Shown piece after piece: positions 25,624 to 33,686 of a DNA stretch of 43,507 nt (the first letter of the stretch is position 1; each line of letters begins with the position of its first letter). The translations under genes and the position numbers were made by a program. The stretch is from Isoptericola sp042668085 (lineage in GTDB: Bacteria; Actinomycetota; Actinomycetes; Actinomycetales; Cellulomonadaceae). The notes beneath the pieces are model-generated. The model made no database searches and was not told the DNA's origin. It saw only the letters and a program-made list of their open reading frames with translations. Where the stretch lies: positions 1 through 43,507 of the forward strand of contig NZ_JBHVBO010000019.1 in the NCBI RefSeq assembly GCF_042668085.1. Direction: 5' to 3'.

Positions 25624-26070
25624 TCAGGACTGGAGCTTGTGCGCCAGGGCGTCGAGCGCCAGCCGGTAGGAGTCGAAGCCGAAGCCTGCGATCGTCCCCG
25701 TCGCGATCCCGGCCACGACGGAGTAGTGCCGGAACGACTCGCGCGAGGCGGGGTTCGACAGGTGCACCTCGACGAGCAGCAGGCCGGACGACGTCACCTG
25801 GGCGGCGGCGTCCCGCAGCGCGTAGCTGTAGTGCGTGAACGCGGCGGGGTTGAGCACCACGTGCGCGCGGGCGTCCACGGCCTCGTGCAGCCAGCCCACG
25901 AGCTCCGACTCGTCGTCGGTCTGGCGCACGTCGACCGTGACGCCCAGCTCGCTCCCCCAGACGGCGGACTCCCGCTCGAGGTCGGCCATGGACGCGTGGC
26001 CGTAGATCTCGGGCTCGCGCACGCCGAGCCGACCGAGGTTGGGACCGTTGAGGACGAGGACGTGAGTCAT
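25624..26070 (-). CDS. aroQ: 3-dehydroquinate dehydratase, type II
   Basis: Third step of the shikimate pathway. The 148-residue flavodoxin-like type II enzyme has L-N-G-P-N-L-G-R-L-G-V-R-E-P-E-I-Y-G (catalytic Tyr and lid Arg), N-P-A-A-F-T-H-Y-S-Y and E-V-H-L-S-N-P-A-S-R-E. The start is ATG 26070 with TACCCT six bases upstream, so it is probably leaderless. In many actinobacteria it directly follows aroB; here an 11.8-kb accessory segment lies between. Confidence 0.96.
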   Translation of the reverse strand: MTHVLVLNGPNLGRLGVREPEIYGHASMADLERESAVWGSELGVTVDVRQTDDESELVGWLHEAVDARAHVVLNPAAFTHYSYALRDAAAQVTSSGLLLVEVHLSNPASRESFRHYSVVAGIATGTIAGFGFDSYRLALDALAHKLQS

Positions 26071-26076
26071 GGCCCG

Positions 26077-26082
26077 AGGGTA
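26077..26082 (-). promoter_or_regulatory. -10 box of aroQ (leaderless)
   Basis: TACCCT on the minus strand, six bases before ATG 26070. Upstream, GGCCGG/CCGGCC (26095-26110) form a short inverted repeat in the -35 region. Confidence 0.5.
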
Positions 26083-26135
26083 CGGGGACGTCCGGGCCGG
26101 CGTCCCGGCCGTCCGCGTGAGTGCGTCCGTCAGAG

Positions 26136-26151
26136 CCGACCCGCCGGTCGG
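26136..26151 (-). terminator. Short hairpin after soxR
   Basis: CCGACC (26136-26141) pairs with GGTCGG (26146-26151) around 4 bases, directly after the soxR stop codon. It is weak, without a U tract. Confidence 0.3.
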
Positions 26152-26152
26152 A

Positions 26153-26632
26153 TCAGTCCGGGTCGTCGACGAGCAGCCGGCGCGGGCCGGGGCCGTCGTC
26201 GCCGAGCGCGTCGTGCGGGTTGGCCAGCACGCAGCGGCTCAGCGACAGGCACCCGCACCCGATGCAGTCGGTGAGGTCGTCGCGCAGGCGCTCGAGCTGC
26301 TCGATCCGCGCGTCGAGGTCGGCGCGCCACGCCGTGGACAGACGCTCCCAGTCGCGGACGTTCGGCGCGCGGTCGGCGGGCAGGGTCTCGAGCGCCTCGG
26401 CGATGCGCGCCAGAGGGATGCCGACCCGCTGGGAGACCCGGATGAACGAGACCCGGCGCAGGACGTCGCGCCGGTAGCGGCGCTGGTTGCCCGCCGTGCG
26501 GCGGCTGGCGATGAGCCCGCGGCGCTCGTAGAAGTGCAGGGCGGAGACGGCGACGCCGCTGCGCGCGGCCACCTCCCCGACGGTCAGCTCGACGTGGTCC
26601 CACGGGACCCTCTCGGTGGCCTGCTCCGGCAC
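26153..26632 (-). CDS. soxR: Redox-sensitive transcriptional activator SoxR
   Basis: A MerR-family activator switched by oxidation of a [2Fe-2S] cluster; in actinobacteria it answers redox-cycling compounds such as quinones and phenazines. The 159-residue form has the winged helix (L-T-V-G-E-V-A-A-R-S-G-V-A-V-S-A-L-H-F-Y-E), a dimer helix (~100-120) and the cluster motif C-I-G-C-G-C-L-S-L-S-R-C (Cys 123, 126, 128, 134). I place the start at GTG 26632, eight bases after AAGGA; the ATG at 26683 lies in the middle of the SoxR operator and would be transcribed only if the promoter were further upstream. It is divergent from the quinone-oxidoreductase gene. Confidence 0.95.
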   Translation of the reverse strand: MPEQATERVPWDHVELTVGEVAARSGVAVSALHFYERRGLIASRRTAGNQRRYRRDVLRRVSFIRVSQRVGIPLARIAEALETLPADRAPNVRDWERLSTAWRADLDARIEQLERLRDDLTDCIGCGCLSLSRCVLANPHDALGDDGPGPRRLLVDDPD

Positions 26633-26669
26633 GATCCGTGTCCTTCCCCGCGCGGCGGCCTCCCGACCC

Positions 26670-26700
26670 TTGACCTCAACCATAGTTCAGGTCACAGCAT
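26670..26700 (+). promoter_or_regulatory. SoxR box within a 19-bp-spacer promoter
   Basis: -35 TTGACC (26670-26675), 19-bp spacer, -10-like CAGCAT (26695-26700), then six bases to ATG 26707. The dyad TGACCTCAAC (26671-26680) / GTTCAGGTCA (26685-26694), 9 of 10 symmetric, is centred in the spacer, as at MerR-family promoters where the activator untwists an over-long spacer. Confidence 0.75.
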
Positions 26701-26706
26701 GACGGG

Positions 26707-27717
26707 ATGGACGCCATCCGTCACCACACCTACGGCCCGCCCGAGACCCTCGTCCTCGAGCAGGTCCCCGACCCCGTGCCCGGCCCCGACCAGGTGCTCG
26801 TCGCCGCCCGCGTGCACGGCGTGCACCTGCTGGACACCACCCTGCGCCGCGGCGACGCCTCCGGCCCCCTGCCCGCGCCCCGCCTCCCCGCGATCCCCGG
26901 CCGCGAGGTGGCGGGCACGGTGGTCGCCGTCGGCCCGGGCGTGGGGGACGACTGGCTCGGGGCCCGGGTCGCCGCCCACCTGGGCGCCACCCCCGACGGG
27001 GGCGGGTACGCGCGCCTCGCCGTCGCGCCCGTCGAGGCCGTGCACCGCCTGCCCGACCGGCTCGACCTGGCCGACGCCGTCGCCATGATCGGCACGGGTC
27101 GCACGGCCCTCATGGCGCTGGAGGTCGCGCAGGTCGGCCCCGACGACGTCGTGGCGATCACCGCCGCCGCGGGCGGCCTCGGCTCCCTGTTCGTGCAGTC
27201 CGCGCTGGACGCCGGCGCTGGCGTCCTCGCCCTGGCCGGCGGGGCGCGCAAGGTCCGCGCGGTGCGGGGTCTCGTGCCCGACGCCGGGCAGCGCCTCGCC
27301 GTCGTCGACGTCGCCGCGCCGTCCTGGCCCGCCGACGCGCGCGCGGCGCTCGGGCGCCTGCGGGCGCCGGCCGCGACCCTGCTGATCGACGGCGTCGGCG
27401 GCGACCTGGGGGCACGGGCCGCGGCGCTGCTCGGCCCGGGTGGCCGGCTCGTCGTGCAGGGGTGGGCCTCCGGGAGCTCGAACCCCGCGGCCGCGAGCGC
27501 CGTCACCCCGGGGGGCGACCCGATCGAGGTGCGGGCCGTCGTCGGGCCGGGCGCGCCCGCGTTCGGCGACCTGCGCGCCTACCAGCGCCGGGCCCTGGAG
27601 CGGGCCGCGTCGGGCCAGTGGCGCGTGCTCACCCACCGGGTGGCGTTCGCGGAGGCCGCGCGAGCGCACCGTGAGCTCGAGGAGCGCCGCACGGTCGGGA
27701 AGGTGGTCCTCGGATGA
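26707..27717 (+). CDS. NADPH:quinone oxidoreductase-like (zinc-independent MDR) enzyme
   Basis: A 336-residue medium-chain dehydrogenase/reductase. The GroES-like N-terminal domain (1-~120) contains P-R-L-P-A-I-P-G-R-E-V-A-G-T-V, without the zinc ligands of alcohol dehydrogenases. The Rossmann half has A-A-A-G-G-L-G-S-L-F-V-Q as NADPH loop (about 156-167). It probably reduces quinones or enones. The start ATG 26707 is six bases after the SoxR-controlled -10, so leaderless. S. coelicolor SoxR also controls an NADPH-dependent quinone reductase (from memory). The stop overlaps the start of the efflux gene (ATGA). Confidence 0.88.
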   Translation: MDAIRHHTYGPPETLVLEQVPDPVPGPDQVLVAARVHGVHLLDTTLRRGDASGPLPAPRLPAIPGREVAGTVVAVGPGVGDDWLGARVAAHLGATPDGGGYARLAVAPVEAVHRLPDRLDLADAVAMIGTGRTALMALEVAQVGPDDVVAITAAAGGLGSLFVQSALDAGAGVLALAGGARKVRAVRGLVPDAGQRLAVVDVAAPSWPADARAALGRLRAPAATLLIDGVGGDLGARAAALLGPGGRLVVQGWASGSSNPAAASAVTPGGDPIEVRAVVGPGAPAFGDLRAYQRRALERAASGQWRVLTHRVAFAEAARAHRELEERRTVGKVVLG

Positions 27718-29069
27718 CCGGCGCGTCCCCCGGCGGCGCGTCCGACGGGTCGCACGGCGGGCTGCTGGACGCGCGGGCGCAGCGCACGGTGCTCGTGGGC
27801 ATGGTGGCGTACGTCGCGCTCGGGGCGTTCGAGTCGCTGGCGGTCTCGACGGCGATGCCGACGGTGGCCGCCGAGCTCGACGGGCTGCGCCTGTACACGC
27901 TGGCGTTCGCCGCGGCGTCCGCGGCGGGCGTGGTGGGGATGCTCGTGGCGGGACCGTGGACGGACCGCCGCGGCCCGACCCCGCCGTTGTGGACCGGCAT
28001 CGCCCTGTTCCTGGGGGGCGTGGTCGTGGCTGGGCTCGCGCCGAGCATGCCCGTGCTGCTGGTCGGGCGCACGCTGCAGGGCGCGGGTGCTGGCCTGGAG
28101 GGCGTGGCGCTGTTCGTGCTCGTGGCGCGGGTGTTCCCCGAGGCGCGGCGGGCGAAGGTCTTCGCGTGGTTCGCGGCGGCGTGGGTGGTACCCGGGGTGG
28201 TCGGGCCGCTGCTGGCGGGGGCGGTGACGCAGTACCTCGGGTGGCGGTGGGTCTTCCTGGCGGTCCCGGTGGTGGCCGTCCCCGCTCTCCTCGCGCTGCG
28301 GCCGGGCCTGACCGCGGCGCGGGGCGCGCGCGGCCCCGGCGCGCCGCCGGGCGCCGCGCCCGACGCCGGCGCGTCCTGGCGGCCCGTCGCGCGCGCGGTG
28401 CTGCGCGGGTCGCGCGGCCTGGGCACGGTCGTCCTGGTCCGCGCGCTCGTCGCGGCGGCGTTCGTCGGCGCGGAGGTGCTGCTGCCGCTGGCCCTGACGC
28501 GGGAGCGGGGGCTCTCCCCGGCGTTCGCCGGGGCGGTCCTCACGCTGAGCGTGCTCGGCTGGTCCGCCGGGTCGTGGGCGCGCGGGCGAGGCCTGCGCGG
28601 GCTGTCGCACGCGGGGTACCTGCGGGCGGGCGGGCTCTCGCTCGTGCTGGGCACCGCCGGCGTCGCCCTCCTCGTGGCGCCGGGGGTGCCGCTCGCGGCG
28701 GCCGCCGTCCCGTGGGTGCTGGGCGGCCTCGGGATGGGCCTGACGTACCCGACCCTCAACCTGCTCGTGCTGGAGCTGGCCCCGCCGGCGGCGCAGGGCG
28801 TGTCGATGTCGGCGCTCCAGGTGGCGGACGCCGTCGCGTCGTCGCTGGCGCTCGCCGGCACGGGCGCGCTCCTGTGGGCGCTGCACGACCGGGTCGGCGC
28901 GGCGGCGTACGCGGTGTGCCTCGGCCTCGCGGCGGCGCTCGCGCTGGTCGCGACCGTGCTGGTCGTTCGCACCCGGCCGGCCGTCGTCGGGGAGGTCACG
29001 AATTCCGTCGCATTCCCGTCGGGTGTACGGGATGCTGCCGATGAGGATCCCGTCCCCGCACGGTCCTGA
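27714..29069 (+). CDS. MFS efflux transporter
   Basis: A 451-residue inner-membrane drug:H+ antiporter-type protein with about 12 hydrophobic segments. Motif A after the second helix reads G-P-W-T-D-R-R-G, and R-T-L-Q-G-A-G-A-G-L-E in helix 4 is typical of drug exporters. A hydrophilic loop of about 40 residues (~200-240) divides the halves. It is coupled to the quinone oxidoreductase by a 4-base overlap and thus under the same SoxR promoter, so it probably exports a redox-active compound. The last ~25 residues (after V-V-R-T-R-P) are less hydrophobic and of a different composition. The substrate is not determinable. Confidence 0.85.
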   Translation: MTGASPGGASDGSHGGLLDARAQRTVLVGMVAYVALGAFESLAVSTAMPTVAAELDGLRLYTLAFAAASAAGVVGMLVAGPWTDRRGPTPPLWTGIALFLGGVVVAGLAPSMPVLLVGRTLQGAGAGLEGVALFVLVARVFPEARRAKVFAWFAAAWVVPGVVGPLLAGAVTQYLGWRWVFLAVPVVAVPALLALRPGLTAARGARGPGAPPGAAPDAGASWRPVARAVLRGSRGLGTVVLVRALVAAAFVGAEVLLPLALTRERGLSPAFAGAVLTLSVLGWSAGSWARGRGLRGLSHAGYLRAGGLSLVLGTAGVALLVAPGVPLAAAAVPWVLGGLGMGLTYPTLNLLVLELAPPAAQGVSMSALQVADAVASSLALAGTGALLWALHDRVGAAAYAVCLGLAAALALVATVLVVRTRPAVVGEVTNSVAFPSGVRDAADEDPVPARS

Positions 29070-29149
29070 CGGACAGCATCTGAACGCGACAGCACCCGAG
29101 CGCCCCGGCGTGCCCGGCACGCCATCCCCCCACGACGAGGAGCAGCGAC

Positions 29150-30553
29150 ATGTCCCAGTCCCCCGTTCCCCCCACCCGTCCCCCCGTCCCGGTCGAGGCG
29201 CTGCGCACCGCGCTCGGCGCCGCCACCCCCGTCGTGGCTCCCGAGGACGACGACTACGGCGCCGCCCGGACCGTCGAGCCCGGCGGGGTCGAGCAGCGCC
29301 CGGCCGCCGTCGTCCGACCCGCCGACACCGACGCCGTGGTCCGCGCGGTGCGCTTCGCGCGCGACGCCGGCGTCGAGGTCTCCGTCCGCTCGGGCGGTCA
29401 CTCCGTGTTCGGGCTCGGCGCCGCCGACGGCGCCCTCACGCTCGACCTGCGCGGCCTCGACGGCGTCGACCTCGACGCCGAGGGCCGCACCGCCTGGGCG
29501 GGCGGCGGGATCACCGCCGGCGCGTACTCGGCCGCCGTCGGCGCGGCGGGCCTCGCCACGCCGTTCGGCGACACGGGGTCGGTCGGCGTCGGGGGGATCA
29601 CCCTCGGTGGCGGCATCGGCCTGCTGTCCCGGTCCCTCGGCATGACCATCGACAGCCTGGTCGAGGCAGAGGTCGTCACGGCCGACGGCGAGGTGGTGCG
29701 CACCGACGCCGACCACGAGCCCGACCTGTTCTGGGCGCTGCGCGGCGGCGGGGGCAACTTCGGCGTCGTCACCCGGTTCCGGTTCGCGCTGCACGACGTG
29801 TCGCAGGTGGTCGGCGGGGTGCTCCTCATGCCGGCGACCCCCGAGTCCGTCGCCGGCGTGGTCGCGGCCGCCGACGCCGCGCCGCCGGAGCTGACGATGG
29901 TCGTCATGGTGATGCCGGCGCCCCCGATGCCGATGATCCCGGCGGAGTGGCACGGGCGTCTCGTCGTGATGGCGAACGCCTGCTGGTCCGGGCCGGTGGA
30001 GAGCGCGGACGCCGCGCTCGCGCCGCTGCGGGACGTCGCGGCCCGCGCCGGCGGCGCGCTCCTGGACGGCCTGCGCACCGCGCCCTACCCGAGCCTGCTG
30101 GAGGGCGGTCCGCAGGGCGGCCCGGTCGTGGCCACCGGTCGCTCGTTCCTCGCCGACGGGCTCGACGAGGCCGCCGCGGCGCACCTGCTGGACCAGCTGG
30201 AGGGGTCCGACGCGCTCATGCGCGCCGCCCAGCTCCGGGTGCTGGGCGGCGCGGTGGCCGAGGTGCCCGCCGACGCGACCGCCTACGCCCACCGGACGGC
30301 CCGGGTGGTCGGCAACGTCGCCGCCGTCGCGCGCGACGCGGCCACCGCCGCCGGGTACCAGCCGTGGGTGGACGCGCTCGCGGCCCGGCTGCGGGGTGCC
30401 GACGGCGCGTACGCGAACTTCTGCCTCGACGGCGGCGTCGACGTGGCGCGGGCCGCCTACCCCGGCGCGACCTGGAACCGGCTGCGCGAACTCAAGCGGC
30501 GCTACGACCCGCAGAACCTGTTCCGCGGCAACGTCAACGTGCCGCCGGGGTGA
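29150..30553 (+). CDS. FAD-linked oxidoreductase of the berberine-bridge-enzyme (BBE) family
   Basis: A 467-residue flavoprotein oxidase. The PCMH-type FAD domain has V-R-S-G-G-H-S-V-F-G with His84 as the covalent FAD site, then G-D-T-G-S-V-G-V-G-G-I-T-L-G-G-G. The second FAD-linking Cys of bicovalent members is absent (D-T-G-S in its place). The BBE tail K-R-R-Y-D-P-Q-N-L-F-R-G-N-V-N-V closes the protein. Such enzymes oxidise sugars, alkaloids or polyketides; the substrate is unknown. ATG 29150 has GAGGAG seven bases upstream. It lies 80 bp after the efflux gene and may be read from the SoxR promoter. Confidence 0.88.
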   Translation: MSQSPVPPTRPPVPVEALRTALGAATPVVAPEDDDYGAARTVEPGGVEQRPAAVVRPADTDAVVRAVRFARDAGVEVSVRSGGHSVFGLGAADGALTLDLRGLDGVDLDAEGRTAWAGGGITAGAYSAAVGAAGLATPFGDTGSVGVGGITLGGGIGLLSRSLGMTIDSLVEAEVVTADGEVVRTDADHEPDLFWALRGGGGNFGVVTRFRFALHDVSQVVGGVLLMPATPESVAGVVAAADAAPPELTMVVMVMPAPPMPMIPAEWHGRLVVMANACWSGPVESADAALAPLRDVAARAGGALLDGLRTAPYPSLLEGGPQGGPVVATGRSFLADGLDEAAAAHLLDQLEGSDALMRAAQLRVLGGAVAEVPADATAYAHRTARVVGNVAAVARDAATAAGYQPWVDALAARLRGADGAYANFCLDGGVDVARAAYPGATWNRLRELKRRYDPQNLFRGNVNVPPG

Positions 30554-30559
30554 GCGCGG

Positions 30560-30913
30560 TCAGCGGGCTCGCGCGTCGATCTCGTCGCGGCGCGCGAGCA
30601 CCAGCCGGTCGACGACGTCGTCCGGCAGCGGCGCCTCGGGCTGGAACGAGACGGACCCCTTCGTGGTGCGGAACCCCTCCAGGTCGCCCGCGAGCGCCGC
30701 GACCACGTCCGGGCTGAACGGGTAGAGGCCCACGTGTGTGCGCGTGACCACGGCGCTCACCAGCGGGCTACCGCGGTAGCGCAGCGCGGGCATGCCGTAG
30801 CCGCGGCCCTCCTCGACGTCGGGCACCAGGGACCGCGCCCGCGCGTAGACGCGCGCGACGGCGTCGCGCTCCGCCCCGGACAGCGTGGCCAGGTAGTCCT
30901 CGACGTCTCCCAC
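30560..30913 (-). CDS. DUF1801 (YdhG/iron-chaperone-like) protein
   Basis: A 117-residue protein with E-E-G-R-G-Y-G-M-P-A-L-R-Y-R-G-S-P-L and L-Y-P-F-S-P as in DUF1801 proteins of the frataxin-like YdhG/YjbR fold; the biochemical role is unknown. It ends 6 bp from the convergent oxidoreductase stop. GTG 30913 matches the family start (V-E-D-Y-L-A-T-L follows), with CACGAT six bases upstream as a possible -10; an in-frame start at 30943 is also possible but would add ten atypical residues. Confidence 0.8.
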   Translation of the reverse strand: MGDVEDYLATLSGAERDAVARVYARARSLVPDVEEGRGYGMPALRYRGSPLVSAVVTRTHVGLYPFSPDVVAALAGDLEGFRTTKGSVSFQPEAPLPDDVVDRLVLARRDEIDARAR

Positions 30914-30977
30914 GGGTCCATCGTGCGGCGCGCGAGCGCGCACCGCACCCGGCGCACCGTCATCTCACGTCAGCTCG

Positions 30978-31004
30978 CGTCACGTCGCGCCGCGCCGCGT
31001 CGTC
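30978..31004 (+). promoter_or_regulatory. Possible ECF41-type autoregulatory promoter
   Basis: CGTCACG (30978-30984), 16 bp, CGTC (31001-31004) resembles the TGTCACA / CGTC promoter reported for ECF41 factors (from memory). The surrounding sequence is rich in CGTC, so a chance match is possible. Confidence 0.3.
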
Positions 31005-31048
31005 GGCGGTACGGGGCGGAACGCCCGCCCCGCGGAAGGATGGGCAGC

Positions 31049-32152
31049 ATGCCACGCACGCAGCACCCGGCCCGGCGACGCGCCGGGCGCGCGACCGACC
31101 GACCCACCGACCGCGCCACCGACCGGGTCACCGACCGCGTCACCGACCTCGAGGACCTGCGCCGGGTCGCGTTCGGCGCCGCCTACCGGATGCTCGGCAG
31201 CGTCACGGAGGCGGAGGACGTCGCCCAGGAGGCCATGCTGCGCGTGGCGCCCGTCGGCGCGGTCGACGCCGCGGTCGTGAACCCGGCGGCGTACACGACG
31301 ACCGTCGCGACCCGGATCGCGCTGGACGTGCTGCGCTCGGCGCGGGTCCGCCGCGAGTCGTACGTCGGCGAGTGGGTGCCGGAGCCGCTCGTCGGGGACG
31401 TCGTGGCGGCGGGGTCGGCGGGGCGCGAGGCCGCCGCGCACGCCGAGCTCGCCGACGACCTGTCCACGGCGTTCCTCGTGCTGCTGGAGACCCTCACGCC
31501 GGCGGAGCGGGCCGCGTTCCTCCTGCACGACGTGTTCGGCTACCCCCACCGGGAGTCGGCCCGGGTGATCGGGACGACCGAGCTGGCCGCGCGGCAGCTC
31601 GCGTCCCGGGCCCGGCGCCGGGTGGCGGCCCGGCGGGACTCGGAGGCGCCCCCCACGGACACGCCCGCCGCCCGCGGGGACGACCCGCACGCGGCGGAGC
31701 TGGTGCGGCGGTTCATCGCGGCGACCGAGCTGGGCGACGTCGACGCGCTGGTGGCCCTGCTGGCCGACGACGTCGCCCTCACCGGCGACAGCGGCGGCAA
31801 CGTGCCCACAGGGCTGGCGGTGTCGCGGCCGGTGTCGGGGAACGTGGCGGTGGCCCGGCTGCTGTCGGGCTTCGCGAGGCGGGGCGCGCCGGCACGCATC
31901 GAGGCGACCGTCGTCAACGGCGGCCCGGGGCTGATCGCGTACGCCGACGACTCCGTGGGCGGCGGCGTCATCGGCACGTACTCCCTGCGAATCTCCGGCG
32001 GCCGCATCACTCGGATCGACGGCGTCATCAACCCCGACAAGCTACGGCACCTGGCCCCGCTGGCCGACCTGGAGGCGGTCGCCGCCGAGATCAGGGCAGC
32101 GGGGCGGCGGCGTCGGGACGCGCAGGCTCCCGACGCCCCACCGTCACCTTGA
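31049..32152 (+). CDS. ECF41-type sigma factor with C-terminal SnoaL-like domain
   Basis: A 367-residue extracytoplasmic-function sigma factor. Region 2 (R-R-V-A-F-G-A-A-Y-R-M-L-G-S-V-T-E-A-E-D) and region 4 (L-T-P-A-E-R-A-A-F-L-L-H-D-V-F-G-Y) are followed by a SnoaL-like domain from about residue 215. Hallmarks of the ECF41 group are W-V-P-E-P-L between regions 2 and 4 and N-P-D-K-L near the end; the D-G-G-G-K motif appears here as G-D-S-G-G-N. In this group the C-terminal domain replaces a separate anti-sigma factor, and none is adjacent. ATG 31049 has GGAAGGA eight bases upstream. The N-terminus is a T-D-R repeat. Confidence 0.92.
   Translation: MPRTQHPARRRAGRATDRPTDRATDRVTDRVTDLEDLRRVAFGAAYRMLGSVTEAEDVAQEAMLRVAPVGAVDAAVVNPAAYTTTVATRIALDVLRSARVRRESYVGEWVPEPLVGDVVAAGSAGREAAAHAELADDLSTAFLVLLETLTPAERAAFLLHDVFGYPHRESARVIGTTELAARQLASRARRRVAARRDSEAPPTDTPAARGDDPHAAELVRRFIAATELGDVDALVALLADDVALTGDSGGNVPTGLAVSRPVSGNVAVARLLSGFARRGAPARIEATVVNGGPGLIAYADDSVGGGVIGTYSLRISGGRITRIDGVINPDKLRHLAPLADLEAVAAEIRAAGRRRRDAQAPDAPPSP
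31096..31147 (+). repeat. 12-bp tandem repeats in the sigma-factor N-terminus
   Basis: About four units of the form CCGACCGxxxCA in tandem encode [P/A/V]-T-D-R repeats ahead of sigma region 2. Unit copies differ at two or three positions. Confidence 0.75.
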
Positions 32153-33518
32153 GCATGAGCACGAGTCCCACGAGGATCACGGCGACGATGCCCAGGGTGC
32201 CCCAGATCGTGGCCCCCGTGAGCGCGATGAGCAGGGTCCACATCGAGGGGGCGAGGAACGACACGGCGCGACCCGTCGTGGCGTAGAGGCCGAAGATCTC
32301 GGACTCCCGCCCGGCGGGCGCGACCCGTGCCAGCAGGGAGCGGGACGCGGCCTGCGCCGGGCCGACGAAGCAGGTCAGGGCCAGGCCCGCCACCCAGAAC
32401 ACGACGGGCCCGAACCCGTGCAGCGCGACGACGAGCAGCCCGCACGCCACGAGCCCGGTGAGCGACCCGATGATCACGGCGCGCGGGCCGAACCGGTCGT
32501 CGAGGCGCCCGGCGACGATCGTGCTCAGGCCGGCGAGCAGGTTGGCGGCGATGCCGAACGCGATCACTGCGTCGTCGCCGAACCGGAAGGAGACCGCGGC
32601 GATGACGGCGCCGAACGTGAACACGGCGGACAGCCCGTCGCGGTAGACGGCGCTGGCGAGCAGGAACCAGAAGGTGGGCCGCTCGTGGCGGTACAGGGCC
32701 ACCACGTCGCGCACCAGCACGACGTATCCGGCGAAGAACCCGACCCGCGGGCGGTCGTCCGCGGGCGGCGCCTCGGGCACGTACCGGAACAGCGGCCAGG
32801 CGAAGGCCACGGCCCACAGGGCGCACCCGACGGCGATGACCCGGTACGCGAGCCCGTCGTCGGTCGGCATCCCCCACCAGTCGAAGGCCTGCGCCACCAC
32901 CACGAGGACGAGCGCGACGATCCCGCCCAGGTAGCCCAGCCCCCACCCGAGGCCCGAGACCCTGCCGACCGTGGCCTTCGTCGAGACCTGCACGAGCATC
33001 GCGTTGTAGTTCACGCCGGCGATCTCGCTCGCCACGCTGCCGAGCGACACCAGGGCGGCGCCGAGCACGAACCAGACCGGGTCGGCGCGGACGGCGAAGA
33101 GCGCCGCCATGGCCAGGACCATGACAAGGGTCGCGCCACCCACCCAGGCCTTGCGGCGACCCTCGACGTCCGCGCGGCGGCCGAGCACGGGGGCGAGGAG
33201 GGCCACGAGCAGCCCGCCCACCGTGATCCAGAGCCCCAGCCCGCTGGTGAGGCCGGCCAGGGCACGCTCGTGCGCCGGGTCCGTGGCCGGCAGCGCGGCC
33301 ACCTCGGGCGCGAGGAAGGCGTCGCTCGTGAGGTACAGCGCCGTGAACACGAACGTGACGATCACGGTGTTGAAGGGCTGGGTGGCCCAGTCCCACATCG
33401 CCCAGGAGACCACCTGGCGGCGCGGGACCGGTGCCGGGGGCACGGCGACGCCCTGCCCGGACGTGCGCGGGACGTCGTCGGTGCCCGCGGGGTCCGTCGC
33501 GTCGTGCTGGTCGCTCAT
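32091..33518 (-). CDS. MFS transporter, Atg22/vacuole-effluxer-like (UMF1 family)
   Basis: A 475-residue membrane protein with about 12 hydrophobic segments. The opening S-W-A-M-W-D-W-A-T-Q-P-F-N-T-V-I-V-T is the mark of the UMF1/Atg22-like MFS group; I-A-G-V-N-Y-N-A-M-L lies in helix 4-5, and P-A-G-R-E-S-E-I-F-G-L-Y in the second half. The transported compound is unknown. ATG 33518 has no clear ribosome site. Its last 20 codons overlap those of the convergent sigma-factor gene by 62 bp. Confidence 0.85.
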   Translation of the reverse strand: MSDQHDATDPAGTDDVPRTSGQGVAVPPAPVPRRQVVSWAMWDWATQPFNTVIVTFVFTALYLTSDAFLAPEVAALPATDPAHERALAGLTSGLGLWITVGGLLVALLAPVLGRRADVEGRRKAWVGGATLVMVLAMAALFAVRADPVWFVLGAALVSLGSVASEIAGVNYNAMLVQVSTKATVGRVSGLGWGLGYLGGIVALVLVVVAQAFDWWGMPTDDGLAYRVIAVGCALWAVAFAWPLFRYVPEAPPADDRPRVGFFAGYVVLVRDVVALYRHERPTFWFLLASAVYRDGLSAVFTFGAVIAAVSFRFGDDAVIAFGIAANLLAGLSTIVAGRLDDRFGPRAVIIGSLTGLVACGLLVVALHGFGPVVFWVAGLALTCFVGPAQAASRSLLARVAPAGRESEIFGLYATTGRAVSFLAPSMWTLLIALTGATIWGTLGIVAVILVGLVLMLKVTVGRREPARPDAAAPLP

Positions 33519-33686
33519 GAGCGTGCAGTCTGCCGGACCCGGGTGGTGCAGCGGCAGGGGTGGCCGTCGTGTCGTCACCAGGGCTTCATCTGCGGGCCGC
33601 CCGGGCGTCACCCCGCGGTGCGAGCGTCGGGAGGGCCGACCGGCGACGACGCCGGCCCGACCCCGACCGACGGAGGGACCGCCCGC

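Noticed and set aside
26633..26683. soxR start at ATG 26683
   Set aside because: That ATG is in the centre of the SoxR dyad; GTG 26632 has a good ribosome site and fits SoxR length.
31091..31148. CRISPR-like repeats
   Set aside because: 12-bp units without spacers inside a coding N-terminus; simple in-frame tandem repeats.
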